A DNA stretch of 64,000 bases from positions 62,001 to 126,000 of the forward strand of contig JBFMCL010000002.1 in NCBI GenBank assembly GCA_040754395.1, read 5' to 3'. This DNA is from Nitrospirota bacterium (GTDB taxonomy: Bacteria > Nitrospirota > Thermodesulfovibrionia > Thermodesulfovibrionales > SM23-35). Shown here piece by piece: positions 27,813 to 36,230 of this stretch; within the stretch, counting starts at the first letter, position 1, and the number at the start of each line of letters is the position of its first letter. The notes beneath the pieces were generated by a model. That model had not been told where the DNA came from, searched no databases, and saw nothing but the letters and a program-made list of their open reading frames with translations. The translations under genes were made by a program, and so were the position numbers.

Positions 27813-28988
27813 TCATTTTATCAGCTGGTTGAGCTGGAATATCGGCAGAAGAATCGCAAGCACTATCAGGCCGACAATTACTCCCATGAAAAGAATCATT
27901 GCCGGCTCAAGAAAAGACAGCATCTGCCGGACCTTCCTTGAAAACTCCTCCTCATATGCATCTGCAGCCTTCTTCAGGACTTCAACCATCTTTCCGCTTC
28001 TCTCACCCGTTGCAACCAGCTGAAGAAACACAGGAGGAAAGCCCTCCAGTGAAGCAGCCAGCCTCGCTCCCTCTGCAACCCGCCTGCCAGCCTCTGTTAC
28101 CCTGTTTTCGAGCTCCCTGTTCCCTATGGATTTCGCACTCAGTTCAAGTGCACGGAGAACAGGCAGACCTCCCTCCAGCAGAAACCCCAGCGACCTTGCA
28201 AAACGACCCAAATAAAGGCTCAGGACGATATTTCCCGGCAGACGCAGAATGAGCCTGTCCACCAGTGCGCTGTTTGTCTGCCGGACATGTTTGAGAAAAA
28301 ATACCGTGCCCATGAAAAGCCCTATGAGGAGCCACCAGTAATTCTGGAAAATATCACTGATCGTTATCAGCACGACAGTAATGAAAGGCAGCACAGCTTC
28401 AGTATCTTTGAAAATTTTTGTTATCTTCGGTATGACAAAGGTGAACAGGAAAGACAGTACAATGAATCCCACGCAGATCATGAAGACAGGATAGATCATT
28501 GATGTCCTCACTTGCGACTTCAGACCGGCCTGGGTTTCCAGATAATCAGCAATGCGGCTGAGCACTCTGTCAAGATTCCCGCTTGCCTCACCTGCAGCGA
28601 CCATGTTCACATAAAAAACCGGAAAGATCTTGTCATATTCTTCCAGAGCCTTCGAAAAACTTGCCCCTGCTGCAACTTTCTCCTTAATATCAACCAGCAT
28701 ATTTTTCCAGGAACCCCTGTTTTCCTCAGCAATCGAATTGAGGGCTTCCATCAGCGTTACCCCGGATGAGAGGAGAGTGGACAGCTGCCGTGTCGTTGAG
28801 GGAAGGAGAGCGGCATCAGCCCTGCCGAATATGTTTCTCCGCCCGCTGTACAGGGTTTCTCTTACATCTTTCGGGTAGAGCCCGGATTCCTTAAGCCGCA
28901 AGACCGCATCTTTCTGACTGCTCGCCTCGATCGTCCCTGCCACCTCAGAGCCGTCCGTTCTGTAGCCTTTATACTGAAATATCGGCAT
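27813..28988 (-). CDS. gspF: Type II secretion inner-membrane platform protein GspF
   Basis: A 391-residue platform protein with two repeated T2SSF domains and three membrane helices; the start MPIFQYKGYRTDGSEVAGTI is typical. Its start overlaps the gspE end by 20 bases. Confidence 0.96.
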   Translation of the reverse strand: MPIFQYKGYRTDGSEVAGTIEASSQKDAVLRLKESGLYPKDVRETLYSGRRNIFGRADAALLPSTTRQLSTLLSSGVTLMEALNSIAEENRGSWKNMLVDIKEKVAAGASFSKALEEYDKIFPVFYVNMVAAGEASGNLDRVLSRIADYLETQAGLKSQVRTSMIYPVFMICVGFIVLSFLFTFVIPKITKIFKDTEAVLPFITVVLITISDIFQNYWWLLIGLFMGTVFFLKHVRQTNSALVDRLILRLPGNIVLSLYLGRFARSLGFLLEGGLPVLRALELSAKSIGNRELENRVTEAGRRVAEGARLAASLEGFPPVFLQLVATGERSGKMVEVLKKAADAYEEEFSRKVRQMLSFLEPAMILFMGVIVGLIVLAILLPIFQLNQLIK

Positions 28989-30489
28989 AATCCTTCTGGG
29001 TAACCCGTAAAACTTCTTCGAGAGTTGTTATTCCCTGCAGGACCTTTTCGATTCCGTCCTGCCGGAGGGTCCTCATGCCTTTTGAGATTGCATGCATTTT
29101 TATACGCTGTGAATCGATTTTGTCGCAAATCATTGGGCGGATTTCATTATCTATGACGAGAAGCTCAAAGATGCCTGTTCTTCCCAAATAGCCTTTGCCC
29201 TTGCATTTGTCACAGCCTGCACCGTGATATAACGTGTCAGGAGGTTTGCCGAAATACGAAAGCTCAGGCTCAGACGGCCGGTACGACACCCGGCAGGCGG
29301 GACATATCGTCCGAACGAGCCTTTGTGCAAGCACAACCGTCAGGGAAGAGGCGACAAGAAAAGGCTCGATGCCCATGTCGATAAGCCGGACAAGGGCGCT
29401 CGGCGCATCGTTGGTATGAAGGGTGCTCAGGACAAGATGTCCGGTAAGGGAGGCCTGCATGGCAATCTCTGCTGTCTCAATGTCCCGTATTTCTCCCACC
29501 ATGATGACATCAGGGTCCTGACGGAGAATCGACCTGAGACCCGATGCGAATGTGAGCCCAATTTTCGGGTTTACGTGGATCTGTCCGATTCCCTTCAGCT
29601 GATATTCAATGGGGTCTTCAACTGTGATAATATTTTTTTCTTCAGTATGAATCCTGTTAAGCGCAGCATAGAGAGTCGTCGTTTTCCCGCTTCCGGTTGG
29701 CCCGGTCACGAGGATTATGCCGTCAGGTCTCTGCAGGTGTGCTTCGAGCTTTTTTCCGTCATCATTGCTGAACCCGACCTCCCAAAGCCCAAGAAGCCCC
29801 TGTTTTCTGTCGAGGAGTCTTAATACTGCCCGTTCGCCGTGAGACGTGGGGATTACAGAAACCCTGATATCGATATCCCTTCCGCCAAGAAGAAGCCGTA
29901 TCCTGCCATCCTGGGGAAGTCTTTTCTCTGCGATGTCCAGATTGGACATTATCTTGATCCTGCTGATCAGCGCATCCTGAATTATCTTCGGCGGCGTCAG
30001 AACCCTGTGAAGCACTCCGTCCACCCTCAGCCTCACGTCAAGCTCTTTTTCATAGGGTTCGATGTGGATATCGCTCGCCCTTTCTTTCACCGCCTGGAGG
30101 AGGAGCGCATTGAGAAGGCGTATAATGGGGGCTTCCTCGGTGAGTTCGAGCAGATCTTTCGGTGCCTCAAACTCTGTCGCAACCGATGAAAGATCCTCTC
30201 CTGTAATGGTATCCATCACTTCCTCGGCAGAACCTATCTGCCCGTAAAACCTATTGATGGCATCAAGGATCAATCCCGGTGGAGCCTTCAACGCCCTCGC
30301 CTTCAGGCCCATAATCTTTGAGACTTCCGAAAGAGCAAGGAATCCCTTATCGTCTTCCACAGCCCCAACCAGTTCAGCATCGCGGATCTTAATCGGGAAT
30401 ATGTGGTTGTTCCTGACAAAACTGAGCGGGATATTCTTCAACAGGGAGAGTTCTACTTCTCCATCGTTTATCGCATCAATCGTTTCCAT
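28969..30489 (-). CDS. gspE: Type II secretion ATPase GspE
   Basis: The 506-residue cytoplasmic assembly ATPase has an N-terminal N1E-like domain, Walker A GPTGSGKTTT, Asp box, Walker B (DPDVIMVGEIRD) and a tetracysteine zinc module (CPAC ... CDKC). It powers pseudopilus growth via GspL and GspF. I use the ATG at 30489; a TTG two codons upstream is also possible. Confidence 0.96.
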   Translation of the reverse strand: METIDAINDGEVELSLLKNIPLSFVRNNHIFPIKIRDAELVGAVEDDKGFLALSEVSKIMGLKARALKAPPGLILDAINRFYGQIGSAEEVMDTITGEDLSSVATEFEAPKDLLELTEEAPIIRLLNALLLQAVKERASDIHIEPYEKELDVRLRVDGVLHRVLTPPKIIQDALISRIKIMSNLDIAEKRLPQDGRIRLLLGGRDIDIRVSVIPTSHGERAVLRLLDRKQGLLGLWEVGFSNDDGKKLEAHLQRPDGIILVTGPTGSGKTTTLYAALNRIHTEEKNIITVEDPIEYQLKGIGQIHVNPKIGLTFASGLRSILRQDPDVIMVGEIRDIETAEIAMQASLTGHLVLSTLHTNDAPSALVRLIDMGIEPFLVASSLTVVLAQRLVRTICPACRVSYRPSEPELSYFGKPPDTLYHGAGCDKCKGKGYLGRTGIFELLVIDNEIRPMICDKIDSQRIKMHAISKGMRTLRQDGIEKVLQGITTLEEVLRVTQKDYADISV

Positions 30490-30531
30490 GGGCAATCATT
30501 CTTCATTCCGGGGAACAAAACTCCATACCCT

Positions 30532-32841
30532 TCATCTTGCCTTCTGTATCTTCATGAGATAGTTTGGTTCAGCGTATTCGATTTCTTCGTATTTATTGAA
30601 AACCTTCACCGCGTCCCTCACATCCTGTCCCTTTTTCAGTCGTATGCGATGAGGCCCCCGGGGTGTCAGCACCGAGATAACGGATGCCCCTTCGGCAGCA
30701 AGGATTTCCAATACCCTCCGATCCTCAACAGCATCCCTGAATTTCACCAGGGCTTCTCCCTGAACAAACATTTCTTCCGTCCTTGCGTAGTCAGCTTTTT
30801 TATTGTCCGTAAGCTTTGAAAGCTGTTCCGCTTCTTTGATGATATGCGGGGTAAGAAAAACTATCAGATTTGTCTTTTTCTTTCCGATCGATCTGTTCTT
30901 GAAAAGCCACCCGAGCAGGGGGATGTCTCCGAGCAGCGGCACCTTTGTCACGTTTTCCTCTTCGCGCTCCTCCATCAGTCCTCCGATCACGACCGTCTGA
31001 TTGTCCTTCACAAAAACAGATGTCTTCGTGGAACGCTTTGTGGTGGTCGGTCCAACCGTCAACGTGACATCGGTTGATTCCTGTTTAAGTGCCGAGATCT
31101 CCTGAAATATATCGAGTTTCACATAATCGCCTTCTGCGATCTGCGGGGTCAGGCGCAGGGTGATGCCGACATCCTTTCTCTCTATGGTGCTGAACACTGA
31201 CTGGGGCCTTGACGGGTCTGATTCTTTCTTTGAGATAAAGGGGACATTCTCACCGACGACGATTTCCGCTTCCTTATTGTCGGAAGTAAGAATCTGCGGC
31301 GTCGAAAGCACATTCACAGCTCCCCTGAATTCATTGAGGCTGAAAAGGGCAGCAAATCCGGGGACGCTGAGTGTTGAGGTGACCACTTCACCATCAGGCC
31401 CGATCGTGGAAATAGGGACGTCCAGAAAATTCCCCATACCTCCGGCAGTAAGCCCTGTCAGTCCGAAAAGGATATTCTGCATCGCAGAGGAGTCTATGGT
31501 GCCGAACCCGCCTACCGCAACAGGCTCGCCGTCTTTTTCCGCGATGATCCTCCATTTTGCGCCGAGTTCCTGCAGCCTGTCAATCGACGCCTCAACGATC
31601 ATTGCCTCAACATACACCTGCTTTCTTTTTCTGTCCAGTTGTCTGATGACCTGCACAAGGTTCTGGTAGTCTGCCGGTGAGGCAACAATGACAAGGGAGT
31701 TCGTCGCCTTATCGGGAGAAATCGTGACCCTTCCTCCCGGTTCAAACGGACTTTTTGCCGCCTGACCTGCCTGTACCGGCTGCCCGGCACGGGGCTGGGA
31801 AGAAATACCGGTGATCATCCCCTCGAGCACTTTGGAAAGTTCGGCAGCATCCGCATATTCCAGAAAGTAGACATTGATCTTGCTTGTTGCTTCCGGAAGA
31901 GGAATATCGAGAAGTGCGATCATCCTTTTCATCGATTCCTTTTCCTGTTGATCAGCGATCAGAACAATGGCATTTAATCGCACATCCGCAAAGACACTGG
32001 CCCTCTGTTCCTCAACAGAATATCCTGTCACTGTTTCCCCGGGTCTCGGCGGACGTATCGCAGCAGTGTGGGTCCTGCTGCCCAGAGCAAGTGCCTCATT
32101 GATGATCTTTACGACATCCTCAGCGTTTGCATGTCTGAGCATGATCAGTTCCGGCTCCTCAATGCCGGGCTTGTCTATCGAATCGATGATTTGGAGAATT
32201 TTTTCGATATTCGCATATGAGTCAACAATCAAAAGCATGTTGCTCGGCCCGAAAGATGAAATGTGCCCGTCGCGCGAGATCAGGGGCTGAAGGAAGTTTA
32301 CCGCTTTTGACGCGGATATCGCCCGCAGTTGCAAGAGCCGTGTGATATACGCATCGCTCACCATCCCCCTGCCGTCTTTCAGCAGTTCTGTGCCTGACTG
32401 TTTCGCCTGGGAAACGGGGACAATCTTGTATACCTTTCCTGAAGGAACAACCGTAAACCCTTTCAGTTCGAGGACAGAGGTAAAAAGACTGAAGGCGTCA
32501 TCAACCGAGAGCCTCGAAGGCGCAATGATGGTAATGTTTCCCTTCACCTTTTCGTCGAAAACGAAATTCTTGCCGGTCACATCGCTGATGAACTTGACTA
32601 CGACAGCGATATCCACATCAACAAAATTAAAGGTGACCTTCTTTTCCTTTGTTCTTGCAGCATCAGGGCGAGCCGGTACTTCTTTTGTTTCAGGAGCGGT
32701 ACCGGCCTGTTCCGGGGCATGTCCGGCTGAGGGAGTCCCGGCAAATGAGAGGCAGGGAGAAATGTGCAACAAAGATAACCCTGCAACCAGCAGGCAGATG
32801 AGCCTCCGCAGAAATATTGCAGTTCTTTTACCGGTCTTCAT
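30532..32841 (-). CDS. gspD: Type II secretion secretin GspD with C-terminal protease-prodomain-like extension
   Basis: A 769-residue outer-membrane secretin: signal peptide (~1-35), N0 and N1-N3 ring domains (about 65-395), secretin core ending LIVFLTPHIIKEAEQL (about 655-670). The last 77 residues (693-769) are not part of a normal secretin. They read VQGEALVKFRDAV ... VISVLTPRG ... DAVKVFNKYE, EIEYAEPNYLMKI and align along their length with the prodomains of both subtilases here (QGEVLVKFR ... VEYAEPNF; EGELLVRFK ... VEYAEPNY). The frame is uninterrupted. The tail could dock, chaperone or inhibit the cargo proteases; this role is inferred. Confidence 0.95.
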   Translation of the reverse strand: MKTGKRTAIFLRRLICLLVAGLSLLHISPCLSFAGTPSAGHAPEQAGTAPETKEVPARPDAARTKEKKVTFNFVDVDIAVVVKFISDVTGKNFVFDEKVKGNITIIAPSRLSVDDAFSLFTSVLELKGFTVVPSGKVYKIVPVSQAKQSGTELLKDGRGMVSDAYITRLLQLRAISASKAVNFLQPLISRDGHISSFGPSNMLLIVDSYANIEKILQIIDSIDKPGIEEPELIMLRHANAEDVVKIINEALALGSRTHTAAIRPPRPGETVTGYSVEEQRASVFADVRLNAIVLIADQQEKESMKRMIALLDIPLPEATSKINVYFLEYADAAELSKVLEGMITGISSQPRAGQPVQAGQAAKSPFEPGGRVTISPDKATNSLVIVASPADYQNLVQVIRQLDRKRKQVYVEAMIVEASIDRLQELGAKWRIIAEKDGEPVAVGGFGTIDSSAMQNILFGLTGLTAGGMGNFLDVPISTIGPDGEVVTSTLSVPGFAALFSLNEFRGAVNVLSTPQILTSDNKEAEIVVGENVPFISKKESDPSRPQSVFSTIERKDVGITLRLTPQIAEGDYVKLDIFQEISALKQESTDVTLTVGPTTTKRSTKTSVFVKDNQTVVIGGLMEEREEENVTKVPLLGDIPLLGWLFKNRSIGKKKTNLIVFLTPHIIKEAEQLSKLTDNKKADYARTEEMFVQGEALVKFRDAVEDRRVLEILAAEGASVISVLTPRGPHRIRLKKGQDVRDAVKVFNKYEEIEYAEPNYLMKIQKAR

Positions 32842-32900
32842 ATCCAGAAATCCTTTGCATAGTGAGAAATCGATAACGATTTGATTTTTCAGCCTTTATA

Positions 32901-33776
32901 TTACTTTATCTGATAGGTCATTGTCATCCTTGCCCCTGACCTGATCAGATCAACCTGAACCCTGTCAAGCCCTCTCAGGGCAGTGAACGCCTGAAGGGCT
33001 CTCTCAGGATCTGAAATATCATATTCGTTGATCCTGAGAAGCACATCACCGTCCTGGAGACCAAGACTCTGGTAAATACCTCCCGTTTTGACCTCACTCA
33101 GTATAAAACCCTCTTCCCTTCCATCGACGAAATTCGGTTTGAGCCTTGCATCGGTCATCATCTGCCCAGGGTTGGTGATCGCCTGCTGCAGTCTTGCCTG
33201 ATCCACCATATATGTCCCCCGCCCTATCCGCTGTGCAAACCCCGAAGGAGCACCTCCCATGCTGGCAGGTTTCGCAATTTCCCTGACCTTCACATCTTCA
33301 AGCAGAAAGTCAAACGCAGAATCTCCCTTTTTTATGATCGCCCTGTCTCTTTTGACCACAGACAGGGTTCCGAGACCGAATACTGATTCGCCGATCCTGA
33401 AAACTTCCTGCATTCCTGAATTGTCCTTGAACACTGCATACGTGAGTTCTCTGGGGCCGACGACGGTGCCGATCAGCACAAAATCCGTTTTCTGTGCCCG
33501 GTTTCCGGATACCACGGTCAGAACCCTGAGATTACCGCCGGGAAAACCGAAAGGGTTGTTTTTCAGTACCGGGGAATAATCTTCAAACGGGCTTTTCCGG
33601 TACGCTGCCTCTGTATCAACCGGTGCAGCGGTTGTTTTCCTGAGGTTTTTTTTCTTCTCAAAATAGTCAGAGACAATATCACGCCCTGTCAGAAGAACCA
33701 GGAGAAAAAGTCCCGTACATAATAAAAGGTTAAGGGCGGCTATGTTCCTCCTGCTCAGGATTACTGATTTCTGCAT
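32901..33776 (-). CDS. gspC: Type II secretion protein GspC
   Basis: A 291-residue bitopic protein: membrane helix at ~13-30, homology-region domain in the middle (~75-160), and a C-terminal PDZ domain (GGIYQSLGLQDGDVLLRIN ...). GspC links the inner platform to GspD and helps select cargo. It is the first gene of the gspC-N operon; the ATG lies six bases after a -10 box. Confidence 0.92.
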   Translation of the reverse strand: MQKSVILSRRNIAALNLLLCTGLFLLVLLTGRDIVSDYFEKKKNLRKTTAAPVDTEAAYRKSPFEDYSPVLKNNPFGFPGGNLRVLTVVSGNRAQKTDFVLIGTVVGPRELTYAVFKDNSGMQEVFRIGESVFGLGTLSVVKRDRAIIKKGDSAFDFLLEDVKVREIAKPASMGGAPSGFAQRIGRGTYMVDQARLQQAITNPGQMMTDARLKPNFVDGREEGFILSEVKTGGIYQSLGLQDGDVLLRINEYDISDPERALQAFTALRGLDRVQVDLIRSGARMTMTYQIK

Positions 33777-33782
33777 GACAGT

Positions 33783-33811
33783 ATGTTATTCAATATACAA
33801 TTGAATGTAAA
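33783..33811 (-). promoter_or_regulatory. gspC operon promoter with palindromic spacer
   Basis: On the minus strand TTTACA (33806-33811), a 17-base spacer and TAACAT (33783-33788) precede the gspC ATG by six bases. The whole spacer (33789-33805) is an inverted repeat, TTCAAT/ATTGAA around five bases, a likely operator. Confidence 0.6.
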
Positions 33812-33861
33812 CACCGCAGTATTTATGCTGTTAATCTCTTGGAACAGCATCCACTATGAAT

Positions 33862-33893
33862 AAAAAAGGGGACGGATTGAGAAATCGCCCCCC
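33862..33893 (-). terminator. Terminator downstream of protease B
   Basis: On the minus strand a GC-rich hairpin (GGGG ... CCCC with inner GATT/AATC, loop TCTC and a short mismatch) is followed by six T residues. It separates protease B from the gspC promoter. Confidence 0.65.
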
Positions 33894-33938
33894 TCTCGCA
33901 ATGCGTCTCTGCAATTACTGATGCCCGGATACCCTAAA

Positions 33939-36047
33939 CTATCTCCTCCGTCTCATGAAGGCGATCAGGACAAGGGGTGAAAGCAACAGTGCCAGGTCTG
34001 CGGCTGCTGTTTGGCTATTCTGCGGTGCTCCTATTGCACATCCCCCGCCACCGCCACCGCTCCGGCGGCTCCCGGTACTCAGCGTTTTGACAGATACTTC
34101 TTCAGAATATGCGGAATTGCCTGCCAGAGCACTGAACGCCCTTACCCTGTACCAGTAGCCTGTGCCTGCGCTCAGTCCCGAGTCGGTAAAAGTGGTGGCA
34201 TTCTGGCCAACCTGGGCGATCTCAATAAATGTTCCGTTGGAAACCCTTCTCTCTATTTTGTACCCTGCTTCCGCACCTGAATCGTCATGCCATGAAAGCC
34301 GTATCTCAGAAGTCGACAGTGCAGAAGCATGAAGGTTTGCCGGAGGACTGAGAGGCGTAATGGCAGATGTTTCGTTGGTGAGATATGATGGAGAATCCCC
34401 GAGATCATTATAGGCCTTAGCCCGGTAAAAATATCTTGTGCCATCGGCAAGTCCGCCATCCGCAAACGAATTTGCGTTTGCGGCAAGGGTGATGATCAGC
34501 GCATAAGAACCGCCTTCGGCTTTCCTCTCTATCCTGTATCCGTGTTCATCAGTCGCCCTCTCAGTCCAGGCCAGAGATATCTGGGAAGGAGACATCGGAG
34601 TTGCAACAAAATCCGTCGGTGCCCAAAGTGAGGACATCGCCTTAAAGGAGTTGATCCTCCCGGCGGTCAGGATCCATCCGTTCAGGGTAGGAAGGACATC
34701 GACATACCGAAGCACCATATTCCGGATGCTCAGATGACTGAGATGGGAATAGTATGCAGAAAGCAATCCCGCAAGACCTGATACGTGGGGGGCAGCCATT
34801 GAGGTTCCGCTCCCGAATTCCTTATCAGAATATCTATTCTGGGGAAGGGTGCTCAGGATATACACCCCGGGGGCAGCCACATCTACAGTAGTCGGGCCGA
34901 AGTTGGTAAAGGGTGTTCTCCTGTCATCCTGATCAGTAGCTGCGACTGAAATGATGTTGGGAAGATTGTACCCGGCGGGATAGACAGGCAGCAGATCGTT
35001 ATTATCACCTATTCCATCATCCCCGCCGTTTCCGGCAGCAGCTACCAGAAGGGTCCCCGCGTTATTGGCAGCGGATATTGCATTGTACAGGGTGTTCGAA
35101 AATCCATACCCTCCAAAGCTCATATTGATAACCTTCGCACGGTTTGTTACCGCATACTGTATGCCGGCGGCGATATCTGCGTCAGACCCGTCTCCTTCGG
35201 CATTCAGGACCTTCACAGGAATCATGTTGACCATCCACATCACACCCGCGATTCCGTTGCTGTTATGTCCCTTTGCACCCGCAATCCCTGCCACATGGGT
35301 ACCGTGGCCATGGTCGTCCATGGGGTCATTGTCAGTCGTTTTTGCAACCGCGCAACTGCCGCTTTCGTTGAACTGAGCGCAGGTAGTAAAATCCCATCCC
35401 TGGCAGTCATCGATATATCCGTTCAGATCATTGTCAATGCCGTCAAGACAGTTGGTCTCCCCAAGGTTTCTCCAGATATTCCAGACAAGGTCGTTGTGGG
35501 TGTAATCGATACCGCTGTCGAGTATCGCAATGATAATTTCCGGGCTTCCTATCGAGATCTCCCAGGCTTCAGTTGCCTTGATGTCTGCACCCGGAGTACC
35601 GTAGGCATACTGACCTGTATTCCATAACGCCCATTGATCCCGGAAAAAGGTATCGTTCGCCACGATAAACAAGGCTTTTCTGATATAGTTCGGCTCGGCA
35701 TATTCAACGTTCGGGTCAGACATGTATGCAGTGATCGCTTCTTTGACAGATATCCCTTTTGCCAGTGCCACATGCTCAAGATTTGGAACAAGAGTATATC
35801 TTCTTATTACAGATGAGCCGACAGTCTGATGTGTCTTCACGGCTGATGAGGTTACCACTCCGGATTTGAATCTGACAAGGAGTTCTCCCTCTCTGTAGTT
35901 GCCTGCATCCATCTGCACCATGATGGACTGTGCACTCATTGTTGCACTGCCGGTTTTTGCTGAGGGCTCTGAAGAGATTTGTGCAGTTTTCTCACTGCCG
36001 CATGCAACAAGAATAAAACACACCAACAAAAAAAGAAATTTCTTCAT
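33939..36047 (-). CDS. Subtilisin-like protease B (S8) with prodomain, two FN3 domains and CTERM-type sorting tail
   Basis: A 702-residue S8 peptidase, paralogue of protease A. Lipoprotein signal with lipobox LVAC (Cys16); prodomain ~51-124 (GELLVRFKSG ... VEYAEPNY); catalytic Asp177 (LDSGID), His248 (HGTHVAG), Asn340, Ser416 (GTSMAAPH). Residues ~197-233 hold a Cys-bounded LDGIDNDLNGYIDD insertion like calcium-binding MopE-type motifs. Two FN3 domains (~475-565 and ~567-655) precede SGGGGGGC (Cys670), a hydrophobic helix and RRRR. It has its own terminator and lies just upstream of the gsp operon, on the same strand. Confidence 0.93.
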   Translation of the reverse strand: MKKFLFLLVCFILVACGSEKTAQISSEPSAKTGSATMSAQSIMVQMDAGNYREGELLVRFKSGVVTSSAVKTHQTVGSSVIRRYTLVPNLEHVALAKGISVKEAITAYMSDPNVEYAEPNYIRKALFIVANDTFFRDQWALWNTGQYAYGTPGADIKATEAWEISIGSPEIIIAILDSGIDYTHNDLVWNIWRNLGETNCLDGIDNDLNGYIDDCQGWDFTTCAQFNESGSCAVAKTTDNDPMDDHGHGTHVAGIAGAKGHNSNGIAGVMWMVNMIPVKVLNAEGDGSDADIAAGIQYAVTNRAKVINMSFGGYGFSNTLYNAISAANNAGTLLVAAAGNGGDDGIGDNNDLLPVYPAGYNLPNIISVAATDQDDRRTPFTNFGPTTVDVAAPGVYILSTLPQNRYSDKEFGSGTSMAAPHVSGLAGLLSAYYSHLSHLSIRNMVLRYVDVLPTLNGWILTAGRINSFKAMSSLWAPTDFVATPMSPSQISLAWTERATDEHGYRIERKAEGGSYALIITLAANANSFADGGLADGTRYFYRAKAYNDLGDSPSYLTNETSAITPLSPPANLHASALSTSEIRLSWHDDSGAEAGYKIERRVSNGTFIEIAQVGQNATTFTDSGLSAGTGYWYRVRAFSALAGNSAYSEEVSVKTLSTGSRRSGGGGGGCAIGAPQNSQTAAADLALLLSPLVLIAFMRRRR

Positions 36048-36230
36048 GGTCTTGCTCCTTATATATATATTGCTTGGTCATTCATTCATGTGTCTCTGTG
36101 CAGAGCCATTTATGCTGCTTCACTTCATCCCACTCATTGAGGGAATCGAGAGGATTCTGAGTTCAATCCTCCTTTCCCCGCATATTTTCCCACAGTCAAT
36201 CAGGGCGGGCTTTCGCCCGCCCAAAAAAAG

